Shown here: piece by piece, positions 56,373-64,000 of the stretch
Numbering within the stretch: the stretch's first letter is position 1
Layout: the number at the start of each line of letters is the position of its first letter
Assembly (NCBI RefSeq): GCF_032116555.1
Contig: NZ_CP134949.1
Coordinates: forward strand, 806,001 to 870,000
Origin: Halobaculum sp. XH14
GTDB taxonomy: Archaea; Halobacteriota; Halobacteria; Halobacteriales; Haloferacaceae
DNA length: 64,000 nt
Direction: 5' to 3'
Notes under the pieces: generated by a model
What the model was told of the DNA's origin: nothing
The model's input: the letters and a program-made list of their open reading frames with translations, nothing else
Database searches by the model: none
Program-made: the position numbers and the translations under genes

Positions 56373-57731
56373 TCAGCTTCTCGCCGGGTGGTCGGCCGCC
56401 AGGCGTGGCCCGTCTCCGAGCAGGCGCTCGCGGAGGGTCCCCGCGGTCGGCTCCTGGGGCAGCAGGCCCCGCTCGCGCAACACGGGGCAGACGAGGTCGA
56501 CGAAATCGTCGAGGCTCCCGGTCCGGACGACCTCCTTGACGTTGAACCCGTCAATGCCGACCTCGCGGTACCAGCGTTCGAGTTCGTCCGCGACCGCTTC
56601 GGGCGTGCCGACGACGACCGGCGAGGTCGTGCCCAGTCCCGAGAACTCGGCCACCTCGCGGACGGTCCAGTCGCGGTCCGGGTCCGACCTCGTGAACGCG
56701 TTCATCGTCCCCTGGATGGCGTCGGTCTCGATGTGCTCGATGCGCCGATCGGGGTCGAGTTCCGAGAGGTCCACGTCGAGAAAGCCCGAGAGGAGCGCGA
56801 GCGACGCCTCGACGTCGACGTGCTCGACGAGCGCCTCGTGTTTCGCCTCGGCCGCCGCCGCGGTCTCGCCCACGACGGGGACGATGCCGGGGAAGAACGC
56901 CAGCGAGTCCGAGTCGCGCCCGAGCGCAGCGGCCCGTTCCCGCAGGTCCTCCACGTACTCGACCACGCTGCCCTCGGTCGGCTGTGAGCAGAACACCGCC
57001 TCGGCGTTCGCGGCGGCGAACTCGCGCCCGCGGTCCGAGGAGCCGGCCTGGAAGACGACGGGCGTGCGCTGGGGCGACGGCTCGCAGCCGTGCGGCCCCG
57101 GGACGTCGAAGTGCTCGCCCTCGTGGTCGATGGTGCGGACGCCGTCGGGGTCGGCGTAGAGTCCCCGTTCGGCGTCGCGGACGACCGCGTCCTCGTCCCA
57201 CGACTCCTCCCAGAGCGCGTAGCAGACGTCCATGAACTCGTCCGCGCGGTCGTACCTGGTCGCCTTGTCCATCCGCTCGTCGAGCCCCAGGTTCGTCGCC
57301 GCGGAGTCGAGATACGAGGTGACGACGTTGAACGCGATCCGGCCGTCCGTGAGGTGATCCAGCGTGGAGAACTCCCGCGCGAGCTGGTACGGATGGGTGT
57401 ACGTCGTCGAGCGCGTGAGCGCGAACCCGAGGTCGTCGGTGACCTCAGCCATCGCCGGGACGAGGTAGCTCGGGTCGTTCGCGGGCGTCTGGACCCCCTT
57501 CCGGATCGCCGTCTCGCGGTCGCCGCCGTACACGTCGTACACGCCGCGCACGTCGGCGAAGAACACCGAACTGAACCCGCCGCGCTCTGCGGTCCGGGCG
57601 ACGTCGGTCCAGTAGTCGCGGTCGGTGTACCGATGGGACTGGTCGCCCGGGTGGGTCCACGACCCCGGCGAGACGTGATCGACCGAGTTCATGGTGAAGA
57701 GGTTGAGCCGGAGGTGGTCGTCGCCGCTCAT
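56373..57731 (-). CDS. NtaA/SnaA/DszA-type FMN-dependent monooxygenase
   Basis: A 452-aa bacterial luciferase-like TIM-barrel enzyme. Signature regions: LNLFTMNSVDHVSPGSWTHP at the N-terminus, GFSSVFFADVRGVYDVYGGD, GFALTRSTTYTHPYQLAREF, GRIAFNVVTSYLDSAATNLG and VVFQAGSSDRGREFAAANAE. The long insertions place it in the NtaA/SnaA/DszA group, which oxygenates nitrilotriacetate, dibenzothiophene sulfone and similar compounds with FMNH2 from a separate reductase. No reductase gene is nearby. The substrate is unknown, although sulfur or nitrogen scavenging is typical. Confidence 0.92.
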   Translation of the reverse strand: MSGDDHLRLNLFTMNSVDHVSPGSWTHPGDQSHRYTDRDYWTDVARTAERGGFSSVFFADVRGVYDVYGGDRETAIRKGVQTPANDPSYLVPAMAEVTDDLGFALTRSTTYTHPYQLAREFSTLDHLTDGRIAFNVVTSYLDSAATNLGLDERMDKATRYDRADEFMDVCYALWEESWDEDAVVRDAERGLYADPDGVRTIDHEGEHFDVPGPHGCEPSPQRTPVVFQAGSSDRGREFAAANAEAVFCSQPTEGSVVEYVEDLRERAAALGRDSDSLAFFPGIVPVVGETAAAAEAKHEALVEHVDVEASLALLSGFLDVDLSELDPDRRIEHIETDAIQGTMNAFTRSDPDRDWTVREVAEFSGLGTTSPVVVGTPEAVADELERWYREVGIDGFNVKEVVRTGSLDDFVDLVCPVLRERGLLPQEPTAGTLRERLLGDGPRLAADHPARS

Positions 57732-57931
57732 GCCCCTGCCTCCGGGACACCGCCGGTAAGCCCCGGCGGAATCGGCCGTCCGTGCCGGGTTCTCGGACGC
57801 GCCGGGCGATCGCTCCGCCGCGGCCGGCGCGTTCGTCCTCCCCTCGCTTCCGACGCGTCACCTCCGCCGCTCGCGGCGCGCGAAGCGCAACCGTCTAAAC
57901 CCCGCCCGAACACCGTCCAGCCGACCCATCG

Positions 57932-58432
57932 ATGTCAGGAGGGGATCGACTCGTCGTGGTGTGCGGGCTGCCGGGGGCCGGGAAGACGACCGTCGCGGCC
58001 GAGATCGCCGAGCGCATCGACGCCGAACTGCTCCGGACCGACGTGGTCCGCAAGGACGTCGTCCCCGAACCGGAGTACACCCCCGAGGAGACCCGCCGGT
58101 CGTACGACGAACTGTTCGACCGCGCGGCCGCGGCCGTCGCCGAGCACGGCGCGGTCGTCCTCGACGGGACGTTCCGTCAGGCGCGCTACCGGGCGGAGGT
58201 CCGGGCGGTCGCGGGTGACGTCGGCGCGTCGTTCGACCTCGTGAAAGTCGAGTGCGACGAGGAGACCGTCCGCGAGCGAATCACCGCCCGGGAGGGCGAC
58301 GAGAGCGACGCCGACTTCGGGGTCCACGAACTGATCCGCGAGGAGTTCGAGGCCGTGTCGGCCCCCGACCTCACCGTCGACAACTCGGGCGACCTCCCCG
58401 AGACCCGCCGACAGGTCGACGCGATGTACTGA
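57932..58432 (+). CDS. P-loop kinase-like ATPase (AAA_33 type)
   Basis: A 166-aa small P-loop protein starting MSGGDRLVVVCGLPGAGKTT: Walker A GLPGAGKTT at residues 12-20. Then LLRTDVVRKDVVPEPEYTPE and VAEHGAVVLDGTFRQARYRA, where DGT is the Walker B-like acid in this group, and a C-terminal lid (VRERITAREGDESDADFGVH). Relatives phosphorylate small molecules such as gluconate, adenylylsulfate or shikimate, or repair nucleic acid ends. The substrate is not deducible; it stands alone upstream of the trp operon. Confidence 0.88.
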   Translation: MSGGDRLVVVCGLPGAGKTTVAAEIAERIDAELLRTDVVRKDVVPEPEYTPEETRRSYDELFDRAAAAVAEHGAVVLDGTFRQARYRAEVRAVAGDVGASFDLVKVECDEETVRERITAREGDESDADFGVHELIREEFEAVSAPDLTVDNSGDLPETRRQVDAMY

Positions 58433-58649
58433 TCCCGGGTCCCTCCCGGGGCATTCGCCCCGTTTCTCCGGACCGCCGTGTGGTTCTCCGAGTCGAGCGT
58501 CCGTCGAACCTTTCCGCGCTCGCTCCGGCCGCCGGCGTCCAGGCCGCCGCGTCATCAGCAGCCAGGTCACCCCGCCACCGGGCCGCACGCCCGCGACAGG
58601 CTTATGCTGATGCACACATTCGTACATCACAAGACGGATTCATTCATCC

Positions 58650-59651
58650 ATGTCCACAATACAGACGCTCGTCGAGCGCGTGACCGAGGGCGATGACCTC
58701 ACCGTCGCCGAGTCGCGCGAGGCGGCGACGCTCGTGTTCGAGGAGGCGACGGAGGCACAGATCGGCGCGCTGCTCGCGGCGCTGCGCGCGAAAGGCGAGA
58801 CGGAGGCCGAGATCGCGGGCTTCGCGCAGGGGATGCGCGACGCGGCCCGGACCATCGACCCGGCGGGCGACCCGCTCGTCGACACCTGCGGCACCGGCGG
58901 CGACGACTACGACACGATCAACGTCTCGACCACCTCGGCCATCGTCGCGGCCGGCGCGGGCGTGACGGTGGCGAAACACGGCAACTACTCCGTCTCCTCC
59001 TCCTCCGGGAGCGCGGACGTGCTGGAGGTCGCTGGCGTCGAGATCGACGCCGAACCGCCGGCCGTCGAGCGCGCCATCGAGCGCGACGGCATCGGATTCA
59101 TGCTCGCGCCCGTGTTCCACCCTGCCATGAAGGCAGTCATCGGCCCGCGCAAGGAACTCGGGATGCGGACGCTGTTCAACGTGCTCGGCCCGCTGACGAA
59201 CCCCGCCGGCGCGGAGGCGCAGGTGCTGGGCGTGTACGACCCCGACCTCGTCCCGCTGCTGGCCGACGCGCTGACGCACATGCCGACCGACCGCGCGCTG
59301 GTCGTCCACGGCGACGGCGCCGACGAGATCGCGCTCCACGGCCCGACCACGGTGGCGGAGGTCGACGGCGACGACGTGACGGAGTTCACGCTGACGCCCG
59401 AGGACTTCGGCCTCGAGGGCGCGCCCGTCGCCGACATCGCGGGCGGGACGCCCGAGGGCAACGCCCGGGACCTGGAGGGAATCGTAACCGGCGAGGTGAC
59501 CGGGCCCAAGCGGGACGTCATCCTCGCCAACGCCGGGGCGGCGATCTACGTCGCCGGCGAGGCAGACAGCATCGAGGACGGGGTCGACCGCGCCGCGAGC
59601 GCCATCGACGTGGGGGACGCCGCCGACACCCTGGCGGCGATGCGCCAGTGA
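58650..59651 (+). CDS. trpD: Anthranilate phosphoribosyltransferase
   Basis: Second step of tryptophan biosynthesis, joining anthranilate and PRPP. 333 aa. Motifs: LVDTCGTGGDDYDTINVSTT (PRPP and anthranilate site), KHGNYSVSSSSGSADVLE and GFMLAPVFHPAMKAVIGPRK with NVLGPLTNPA. The start is the ATG at 58650. The stop overlaps the trpF GTG (GTGA), the first of four coupled genes trpDFEG. TrpA, TrpB and TrpC are not in the window, as expected from split haloarchaeal trp clusters. Confidence 0.97.
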   Translation: MSTIQTLVERVTEGDDLTVAESREAATLVFEEATEAQIGALLAALRAKGETEAEIAGFAQGMRDAARTIDPAGDPLVDTCGTGGDDYDTINVSTTSAIVAAGAGVTVAKHGNYSVSSSSGSADVLEVAGVEIDAEPPAVERAIERDGIGFMLAPVFHPAMKAVIGPRKELGMRTLFNVLGPLTNPAGAEAQVLGVYDPDLVPLLADALTHMPTDRALVVHGDGADEIALHGPTTVAEVDGDDVTEFTLTPEDFGLEGAPVADIAGGTPEGNARDLEGIVTGEVTGPKRDVILANAGAAIYVAGEADSIEDGVDRAASAIDVGDAADTLAAMRQ

Positions 59652-60310
59652 CCCGCGTGAAGGTCTGTGGCGTCACGAACGCCACCGACCTCCGGGCGGT
59701 CGCGGAGGCGGGCGCCGACGCGGTCGGCGTCATCGCCGACGTGCCGGTGGACACGCCCCGCGAGGTGAACCTCGCCACCGCGGCCGACCTGGCGGCCGCC
59801 GCGCCGCCGTTCCTCACGACGACGCTCGTCACGATGCCGGTCGAGGCCCAGGACGCCGTCGACGCCGCGCGACTGGTCGACCCCGACGTGCTCCAGTTGC
59901 ACGGCGATGATCTGGGCCCGACCGACATCGGCTACGTCCGCGCCGAGGCGGGCGTCAAGGTCGTCCCCGTCGTCGACCACGCGGACGCCGACCGCGCCCG
60001 GGAGCTCGACGAGGCCGCCGACGCCATCGTGGTCGACTCCACGAGCGAGGAGGGCGCGGGCGGCACCGGCGAGACGCACGACTGGGGGGCGACCGCCGAA
60101 CTCGCCCGGGAGCTCGTCTCGCCGGTTATCCTCGCCGGCGGGCTCACCCCGGAGAACGTCGCCGCGGCCATCTCGACGGTCGAGCCGTTCGCCGTCGACG
60201 TCGCCTCCGGCGTCGAACAGTCCGGCGGTGCGAAGGACCACACGGCGGTCGCGCGGTTCGTCCGCAACGCCGGCCGGTCGCTCGGCGAGGCCGAGGAGGT
60301 CCACGGCTGA
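59648..60310 (+). CDS. trpF: Phosphoribosylanthranilate isomerase
   Basis: Converts phosphoribosylanthranilate to CdRP in tryptophan synthesis. 220 aa TIM barrel starting with GTG at 59648 (MTRVKVCGVTNATDLRAVAE). The catalytic cysteine is C7 in VKVCGVT; the general acid is in IVVDSTSEEGAGGTG, and the phosphate-binding part is VILAGGLTPENVAAAI with FAVDVASGVEQSGGAKDHTA. It is coupled by GTGA to trpD and by TGATG to trpE. Confidence 0.96.
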   Translation: MTRVKVCGVTNATDLRAVAEAGADAVGVIADVPVDTPREVNLATAADLAAAAPPFLTTTLVTMPVEAQDAVDAARLVDPDVLQLHGDDLGPTDIGYVRAEAGVKVVPVVDHADADRARELDEAADAIVVDSTSEEGAGGTGETHDWGATAELARELVSPVILAGGLTPENVAAAISTVEPFAVDVASGVEQSGGAKDHTAVARFVRNAGRSLGEAEEVHG

Positions 60311-62094
60311 TGGGGGAGGACGCCGAACTCGATCGCACGCGCGAGGCGTTCGTCGAACTCGCCGAGTCGGCCGACGGTCCCGCGGTCGTCCACCTCACCG
60401 CCGGCGTCGACGCGGACGTGGAGCCGCTGACCGCCTACGCCGCGCTCTCGGACCGGTCGGACCACTCGTTCCTGCTGGAGAGCGCGCGGAAGGTCGCCTC
60501 CAGCGACCCGGCCGGCGCGTTCGCGCCAAGCGCCGGCGGCGATCCGACGGCGGAGGGCGGGGCGGGAACCGACGGCGACACCCCGGCGGGCCCCGCGGAC
60601 GCCGGCGCGGAGCGACACGCCCGCTTCTCGTTCGTCGGCTACGACCCCGAGGCGGTCGTCTCCGTCTACCCCGACCGGACCGAACTCGCGGCGCTCGGCC
60701 CGGCGGCCGAGTACGTCGAAACCGGCGGCGACGACGTGGTCGACCGCGTCCGCGCCGCGCTGCCCGACGCCGAGCGCGTCGGCTTCCCGGACTCGGACCG
60801 GCAGACGCTCGACGGCGGCCTCGTGGGCTTTCTCGCATACGACGCGGTCTACGACCTGCGGCTCGGGGCGGTCGGGGTCGAGCGTCCCGACCCGATCGTC
60901 CCGGACGCGGAGTTCGTGCTGACGACGCGGACGCTCGCGTTCGACGACCGCGAGGGCACCGTCCGGCTGGTGTTCACGCCCGTCGTCGGTCCGGACGCGG
61001 ACCCGGGCGCCGTGTACGACGAGCTCGCCGCGGAGGCGAGCGACGTCGAGGCGACGCTCCGGTCGGCCGACCCGCCCGAGACGCGGGGAATCAGGCGGAC
61101 CGGCGGGACGGCGGGCCCGCGGGATGCCTACGAGGCGGCGGTGGAGACCGCGAAGGAGCACGTCCTCGACGGCGACATCTACCAGGGCGTGATCTCCCGG
61201 ACCCGGACCGTCGAGGGGGCGGTCGACGACCTCTCGCTGTACGAGTCGCTGCGGGCGGTGAACCCGTCGCCGTACATGTACCTGCTCCGGCACGGCGACC
61301 GGTCGGTCGTGGGCGCGTCGCCGGAGACGCTCGTCTCGGTGCAGGGCGACCGGGTCGTCTCGAACCCCATCGCGGGGACGTGCGAGCGCGGCTCCTCGCC
61401 GGTCGAGGACCGCCGGCTCGCGGGCGAGATGCTCGCGGACGGGAAGGAGCGCGCCGAACACACGATGCTCGTGGATCTTGCGCGCAACGACGTCCGGCGC
61501 GTCTCCGCCCCCGGCTCCGTCCGGGTCGAGGAGTTCATGAACGTCCTGAAGTACAGCCACGTCCAGCACATCGAGTCCACGGTGACCGGGACGCTCGCGG
61601 CCGACGCGGACGCGTTCGACGCGACGCGCGCGACGTTCCCCGCCGGCACCCTGACCGGCGCGCCGAAGGTGCGCGCGATGGAGCTCATCGACGAACTCGA
61701 GCTCGCACCGCGCGGCGTCTACGGCGGCGGCGTCGGCTACTACTCCTGGAGCGGCGACGCCGATTTCGCCATCGTCATCCGGACCGCGACCGTCGAGCAC
61801 GGCGCGCTCGGCAGTTCCGGGGACGGTCGCCGGGTCGGCGGCGAGGCGGAGGACGAACTCACCGTCCGCGCGGGCGCGGGAATCGTCGCCGACTCCGACC
61901 CCGCGAGCGAGTACGAGGAGACCGAGCAGAAGATGGGCGGCGTGCTCGACGCCGTCGAGCGCGTGCTCGTCGGCGAGGGTTCGGGGCGGCTGGACGACGA
62001 TTCGGCAGGGCGGGTCGGCGACGAGGAGGGCTCCGATTCGGGCTGTCCCGCCGGCGAGTCCGGGCCGCTCGCCGGGTCGGAGGCCGACCGATGA
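60310..62094 (+). CDS. trpE: Anthranilate synthase component I
   Basis: Chorismate-utilising subunit, 594 aa, longer than usual because of low-complexity insertions: a glycine/alanine-rich loop at about 70-100 (GDPTAEGGAGTDGDTPAGPA) and an acidic serine-rich C-terminal tail. Catalytic regions: DGDIYQGVISRTRTVEGAVD, VGASPETLVSVQGDRVVSNP, IAGTCERGSS, VDLARNDVRRV and YGGGVGYYSWSGDADFAIVI. The ATG at 60310 overlaps the trpF stop. It makes anthranilate with TrpG. Confidence 0.97.
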   Translation: MGEDAELDRTREAFVELAESADGPAVVHLTAGVDADVEPLTAYAALSDRSDHSFLLESARKVASSDPAGAFAPSAGGDPTAEGGAGTDGDTPAGPADAGAERHARFSFVGYDPEAVVSVYPDRTELAALGPAAEYVETGGDDVVDRVRAALPDAERVGFPDSDRQTLDGGLVGFLAYDAVYDLRLGAVGVERPDPIVPDAEFVLTTRTLAFDDREGTVRLVFTPVVGPDADPGAVYDELAAEASDVEATLRSADPPETRGIRRTGGTAGPRDAYEAAVETAKEHVLDGDIYQGVISRTRTVEGAVDDLSLYESLRAVNPSPYMYLLRHGDRSVVGASPETLVSVQGDRVVSNPIAGTCERGSSPVEDRRLAGEMLADGKERAEHTMLVDLARNDVRRVSAPGSVRVEEFMNVLKYSHVQHIESTVTGTLAADADAFDATRATFPAGTLTGAPKVRAMELIDELELAPRGVYGGGVGYYSWSGDADFAIVIRTATVEHGALGSSGDGRRVGGEAEDELTVRAGAGIVADSDPASEYEETEQKMGGVLDAVERVLVGEGSGRLDDDSAGRVGDEEGSDSGCPAGESGPLAGSEADR

Positions 62095-62687
62095 ACGTCA
62101 CCGTCCTCGACAACTACGACTCGTTCACGTACAACCTCGTCGAGTACGTCAGCGACCTCGACCTCCCCGACGGCCGGCCGTCCATCGAGGTGCTGACGAA
62201 CGACGTCCCGCTGGCGGCGGTCCGGGACGCCGACCCGGACGCGCTGGTCATCAGTCCCGGCCCCGGCCACCCGAAGAACGACCGCGACGTCGGCGTAACG
62301 ATGCCGGTCCTGCGGGAGCTTTCCCCCACGGTCCCGACGCTGGGCGTCTGTCTCGGCCTGGAGGCGGCGGTGTACGAGTACGGCGGGACGGTCGGGCACG
62401 CGCCGGAACCGATCCACGGGAAGGCGTTCCCGGTCGAGCACGACGGCGCGGGCGTGTTCGCGGGCCTGGACCAGGGGTTCAGGGCGGGCCGGTACCACTC
62501 GCTCGTCGCCACCGCGGTGCCGGACTGTTTCGACGTGACGGCGACGACAGACCACGGCGGGGAGTCGCTCGTGATGGGCGTCAGACACCGCGAGCACCCG
62601 ATCGAGGCCGTGCAGTTCCACCCGGAGTCGGTGCTCACGGCGGTGGGACACGACGTCGTGGCGAACTTCCTGACCGAGTGCGTCTGA
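62091..62687 (+). CDS. trpG: Anthranilate synthase glutamine amidotransferase
   Basis: A 198-aa class I amidotransferase supplying ammonia to TrpE. It starts MNVTVLDNYDSFTYNLVEYV at the ATG at 62091, overlapping the trpE stop (ATGA). The catalytic cysteine is in TLGVCLGLEAAVYEYGG, and the histidine/glutamate pair in AVQFHPESVL. The oxyanion loop is ISPGPGHPKND. Note GLE after the cysteine where many homologues have GHQ. Last gene of the trpDFEG operon. Confidence 0.97.
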   Translation: MNVTVLDNYDSFTYNLVEYVSDLDLPDGRPSIEVLTNDVPLAAVRDADPDALVISPGPGHPKNDRDVGVTMPVLRELSPTVPTLGVCLGLEAAVYEYGGTVGHAPEPIHGKAFPVEHDGAGVFAGLDQGFRAGRYHSLVATAVPDCFDVTATTDHGGESLVMGVRHREHPIEAVQFHPESVLTAVGHDVVANFLTECV

Positions 62688-62741
62688 GGCCGTGCGGAAC
62701 GGCGATTCGGTCGTCGGCCCTCGACCGTCGGCGGACCCCGC

Positions 62742-62954
62742 TCAGATGAGGTACGTCGTGACGAGCAGGAACGCGCCGACGCCGACGGCCGCGATGAGCG
62801 CGATCTTCCAGGCGATCTTCATCACGATCCGCCCGACGAGCAGGACCGCGAGGAACGCCACGGTGGCGAGGAAGACCTGTCCGAGGGTGCCGTCGAAGGG
62901 GGCCGGAAGCTGCTGTAGCGCGGTGCCGACGAGCGGGGCGAGTTCCACGACCAT
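62742..62954 (-). CDS. Small membrane protein (70 aa)
   Basis: A 70-aa protein starting MVVELAPLVGTALQQLPAPF at the ATG at 62954. Two helices: QVFLATVAFLAVLLVGRIVM and KIALIAAVGVGAFLLVTTYL, with a basic patch (KIAWK) between them. A longer upstream open frame (from 63095) is lysine/cysteine-containing and probably untranslated. It converges on trpG. No family recognised. Confidence 0.7.
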   Translation of the reverse strand: MVVELAPLVGTALQQLPAPFDGTLGQVFLATVAFLAVLLVGRIVMKIAWKIALIAAVGVGAFLLVTTYLI

Positions 62955-63133
62955 GCTCGCTCCGTAGACGGGCCTCCTACATACCGCTTGTCCCTCGATT
63001 AGGCACACCGTATCCGGCGGTACTCCGGGGATACTAACCACGTATGCACAATACTGCATCCCGTTCCCGTCGTCACGTTTCCACTCGAACCGCACGACTG
63101 AACAACTTTCGCTCCGCTCTACACACTCTTATA

Positions 63134-63283
63134 CTTCCGGAGGACGTATCAGCACACATCCGGAAGCGATTCACCCCGGCAGGGCCGTCGCCGCGAAGCG
63201 ACGGTGCCCAACCGTGGTTGAATTAATGAAACTACGTTCGGACCCACAACGGTTATGAGCGTGGGTCCGGAAGCGAACTTCCG
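63134..63283 (+). promoter_or_regulatory. Hairpin-rich leader of the ribonucleotide reductase gene
   Basis: Four perfect dyads in 150 bp: CTTCCGGA/TCCGGAAG (63134-63166, 17-nt loop), CCGTCGC/GCGACGG (63185-63204), GGACCCAC/GTGGGTCC (63240-63268) and CGGAAG-CGAA-CTTCCG (63268-63283). TCCGGAAGCGA occurs twice (63159 and 63266). A TATA-like TTATAC lies at about 63129, so three of the hairpins would be in the mRNA. The rest of the 62955-63295 gap holds no gene. No canonical B12-box sequence is seen. Confidence 0.55.
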
Positions 63284-63295
63284 TCCGAACCACCC

Positions 63296-63367
63296 ATGGA
63301 ACACCACCACGCAATCACCGAATTCGCTCGCAAGCGGGCCCGCTCGGGGGAGGGGCACGAGGAATGA
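63296..63367 (+). CDS. Putative 23-aa leader ORF coupled to nrdJ
   Basis: Reads [20 protein letters not shown] then HEE and stop. Its TGA overlaps the ATG of the reductase gene (ATGA, 63364-63367). It is histidine- and arginine-rich and follows the last leader hairpin by 12 nt. It could be a translated leader that couples or regulates reductase synthesis, or a conserved small protein. Confidence 0.45.
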   Translation: MEHHHAITEFARKRARSGEGHEE

Positions 63368-64000
63368 GCCGCGCGGACCTCGGCGCGGACGAACTCGACC
63401 TCCCGATCAAACGTACCGAGGGGAACACCCTCCGGGAGCGACTCACCGGTAACGCCTACGACAACATCCTGCCCGCGCGCTACCTCCGCAAGGACGCCGA
63501 CGGCAACCTCACCGAGACCCAGGAGGAGCTGTTCGTCCGCGTCGCGGAGAACATCGCGCTCGCCGAGGCCGTCTACGAGGCCGACAAGCGCGGCGTCGAG
63601 GTGACGGTCACGCCAGACCAGCTCAAGCCCGACCACCCGCGCCGCGACGAACTCGCTGCGGAGGTCTTCGGCAAGGGGGTCTCCCCGGAGGACGACGCCG
63701 AGACGACGCTTTCGGTCCACAACGTCAACAAGTTCGCCTACGACACGGTCGTTCCCGACCTCCCCGACGACGTCGCCGCCCACGTCGAGGACGTGGCCGA
63801 CGAGTTCCGTGAGCTGATGGAGCAGCTCTCCTTCATGCCGAACTCGCCGACGCTGATGAACGCCGGCGACGAGCTCCAGCAGCTGTCGGCCTGCTTCGTC
63901 GACTCGCCGGGCGACGACATCGACGACATCCACCAGACGGCCAAGGAGGCCGCCCAGGTGTTCCAGTCGGGCGGCGGCATGGGCTACGCGTTCTGGAAGC
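63364..64000 (+). CDS. nrdJ: Adenosylcobalamin-dependent ribonucleoside reductase (class II), N-terminal part
   Basis: The first 212 residues of a class II ribonucleotide reductase; the rest lies beyond the window. [20 protein letters not shown] is the N-terminus, then [20 protein letters not shown] and the catalytic barrel entry [20 protein letters not shown], where the final cysteine is the one that reduces the substrate ribose. [13 protein letters not shown] closes the visible part. It makes deoxyribonucleotides independently of oxygen using vitamin B12. The ATG at 63364 overlaps a 23-aa upstream ORF, and the leader contains several hairpins. Confidence 0.93.
   Translation, partial: MSRADLGADELDLPIKRTEGNTLRERLTGNAYDNILPARYLRKDADGNLTETQEELFVRVAENIALAEAVYEADKRGVEVTVTPDQLKPDHPRRDELAAEVFGKGVSPEDDAETTLSVHNVNKFAYDTVVPDLPDDVAAHVEDVADEFRELMEQLSFMPNSPTLMNAGDELQQLSACFVDSPGDDIDDIHQTAKEAAQVFQSGGGMGYAFWK

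Noticed and set aside
56185-57159. Plus-strand ORF starting after CTTAACG near 56205
   Set aside because: Runs antisense through the clear FMN monooxygenase gene and has arginine/serine-rich shadow composition.
58478-58696. His-rich leader peptide ORF before trpD (containing HTFVHHKTDSFIHVHNTD)
   Set aside because: It overlaps the trpD start out of frame, contains no tryptophan codons and no attenuation hairpin is seen.
59907-62687. 926-codon ORF overlapping trpF and trpE
   Set aside because: Only its last 198 codons (TrpG) are real; the rest is an arginine-rich out-of-frame reading of trpF and trpE.
63185-63283. Cobalamin riboswitch before nrdJ
   Set aside because: No recognisable B12-box sequence or the expected core length; only hairpins are visible. 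Reported as an undefined structured leader.

Overview
The window is a GC-rich haloarchaeal chromosome segment (class Halobacteria). The evidence is acidic proteins, an 11-subunit Nuo-type complex I set without NuoE/F/G, archaeal TATA promoters close to start codons (probable leaderless mRNAs), a TFS elongation factor, TrmY, an Agl23-type membrane protein and siroheme decarboxylase. The genus cannot be fixed from sequence reading alone.

Layout. 1-5.7 kb: acyl-CoA synthetase (cut by the window edge), aldo/keto reductase, two small proteins, a CBS-ParB-like protein and a DHH phosphoesterase. 5.8-16.9 kb: nuoA-B-CD-H-I-J1-J2-K-L-M-N on the minus strand, interrupted between nuoI and nuoJ1 by a repeat-filled gap. 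17-22 kb: a frameshifted alcohol dehydrogenase, purK-purE and agl23. 23-27.3 kb: an ABC exporter pair, an FAD monooxygenase and an HtrA-like protease. 28-40.7 kb: trmY, tRNA-Pro, a CPBP protease, an HTH/membrane-protein pair, an ATP-grasp ligase, a DUF1611(DgcN)/enolase-superfamily epimerase pair, a HAD hydrolase, a PspA-like protein and membrane proteins. 40.86-46.3 kb: an integrated element of about 5.4 kb, lower in GC, in the 3' end of tfs. 46.3-58.4 kb: tfs, a RecA-like ATPase cluster, cyclophilin, an AstE/AspA-type hydrolase, a TrpD2-like protein, an AhbA-AhbB fusion, a ferredoxin and tRNA-Leu. 58.6-62.7 kb: trpDFEG. The window ends in a B12-dependent ribonucleotide reductase preceded by a hairpin-rich leader and a tiny coupled ORF.

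Two things stand out. (1) The integrated element carries a tyrosine integrase, small regulators, an AT-rich region with iteron-like repeats, and a putative HUH replication initiator. The initiator gene contains four copies of a 19-bp DNA repeat in two different reading frames. The element also appears to supply a replacement 3' end for the host tfs gene, leaving the old end at its far border. (2) Long intergenic gaps hold a mosaic repeat family. It includes a hairpin slot whose stem sequence differs completely between copies while the flanks and pairing stay, short tandem arrays with an exact 57-bp period, and strings of unrelated perfect hairpins. One copy cluster sits inside the nuo operon.

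Most operons are tightly coupled with ATGA, GTGA or TGATG overlaps, and these were used to choose several starts. No database search was possible; family names come from motifs and gene context.
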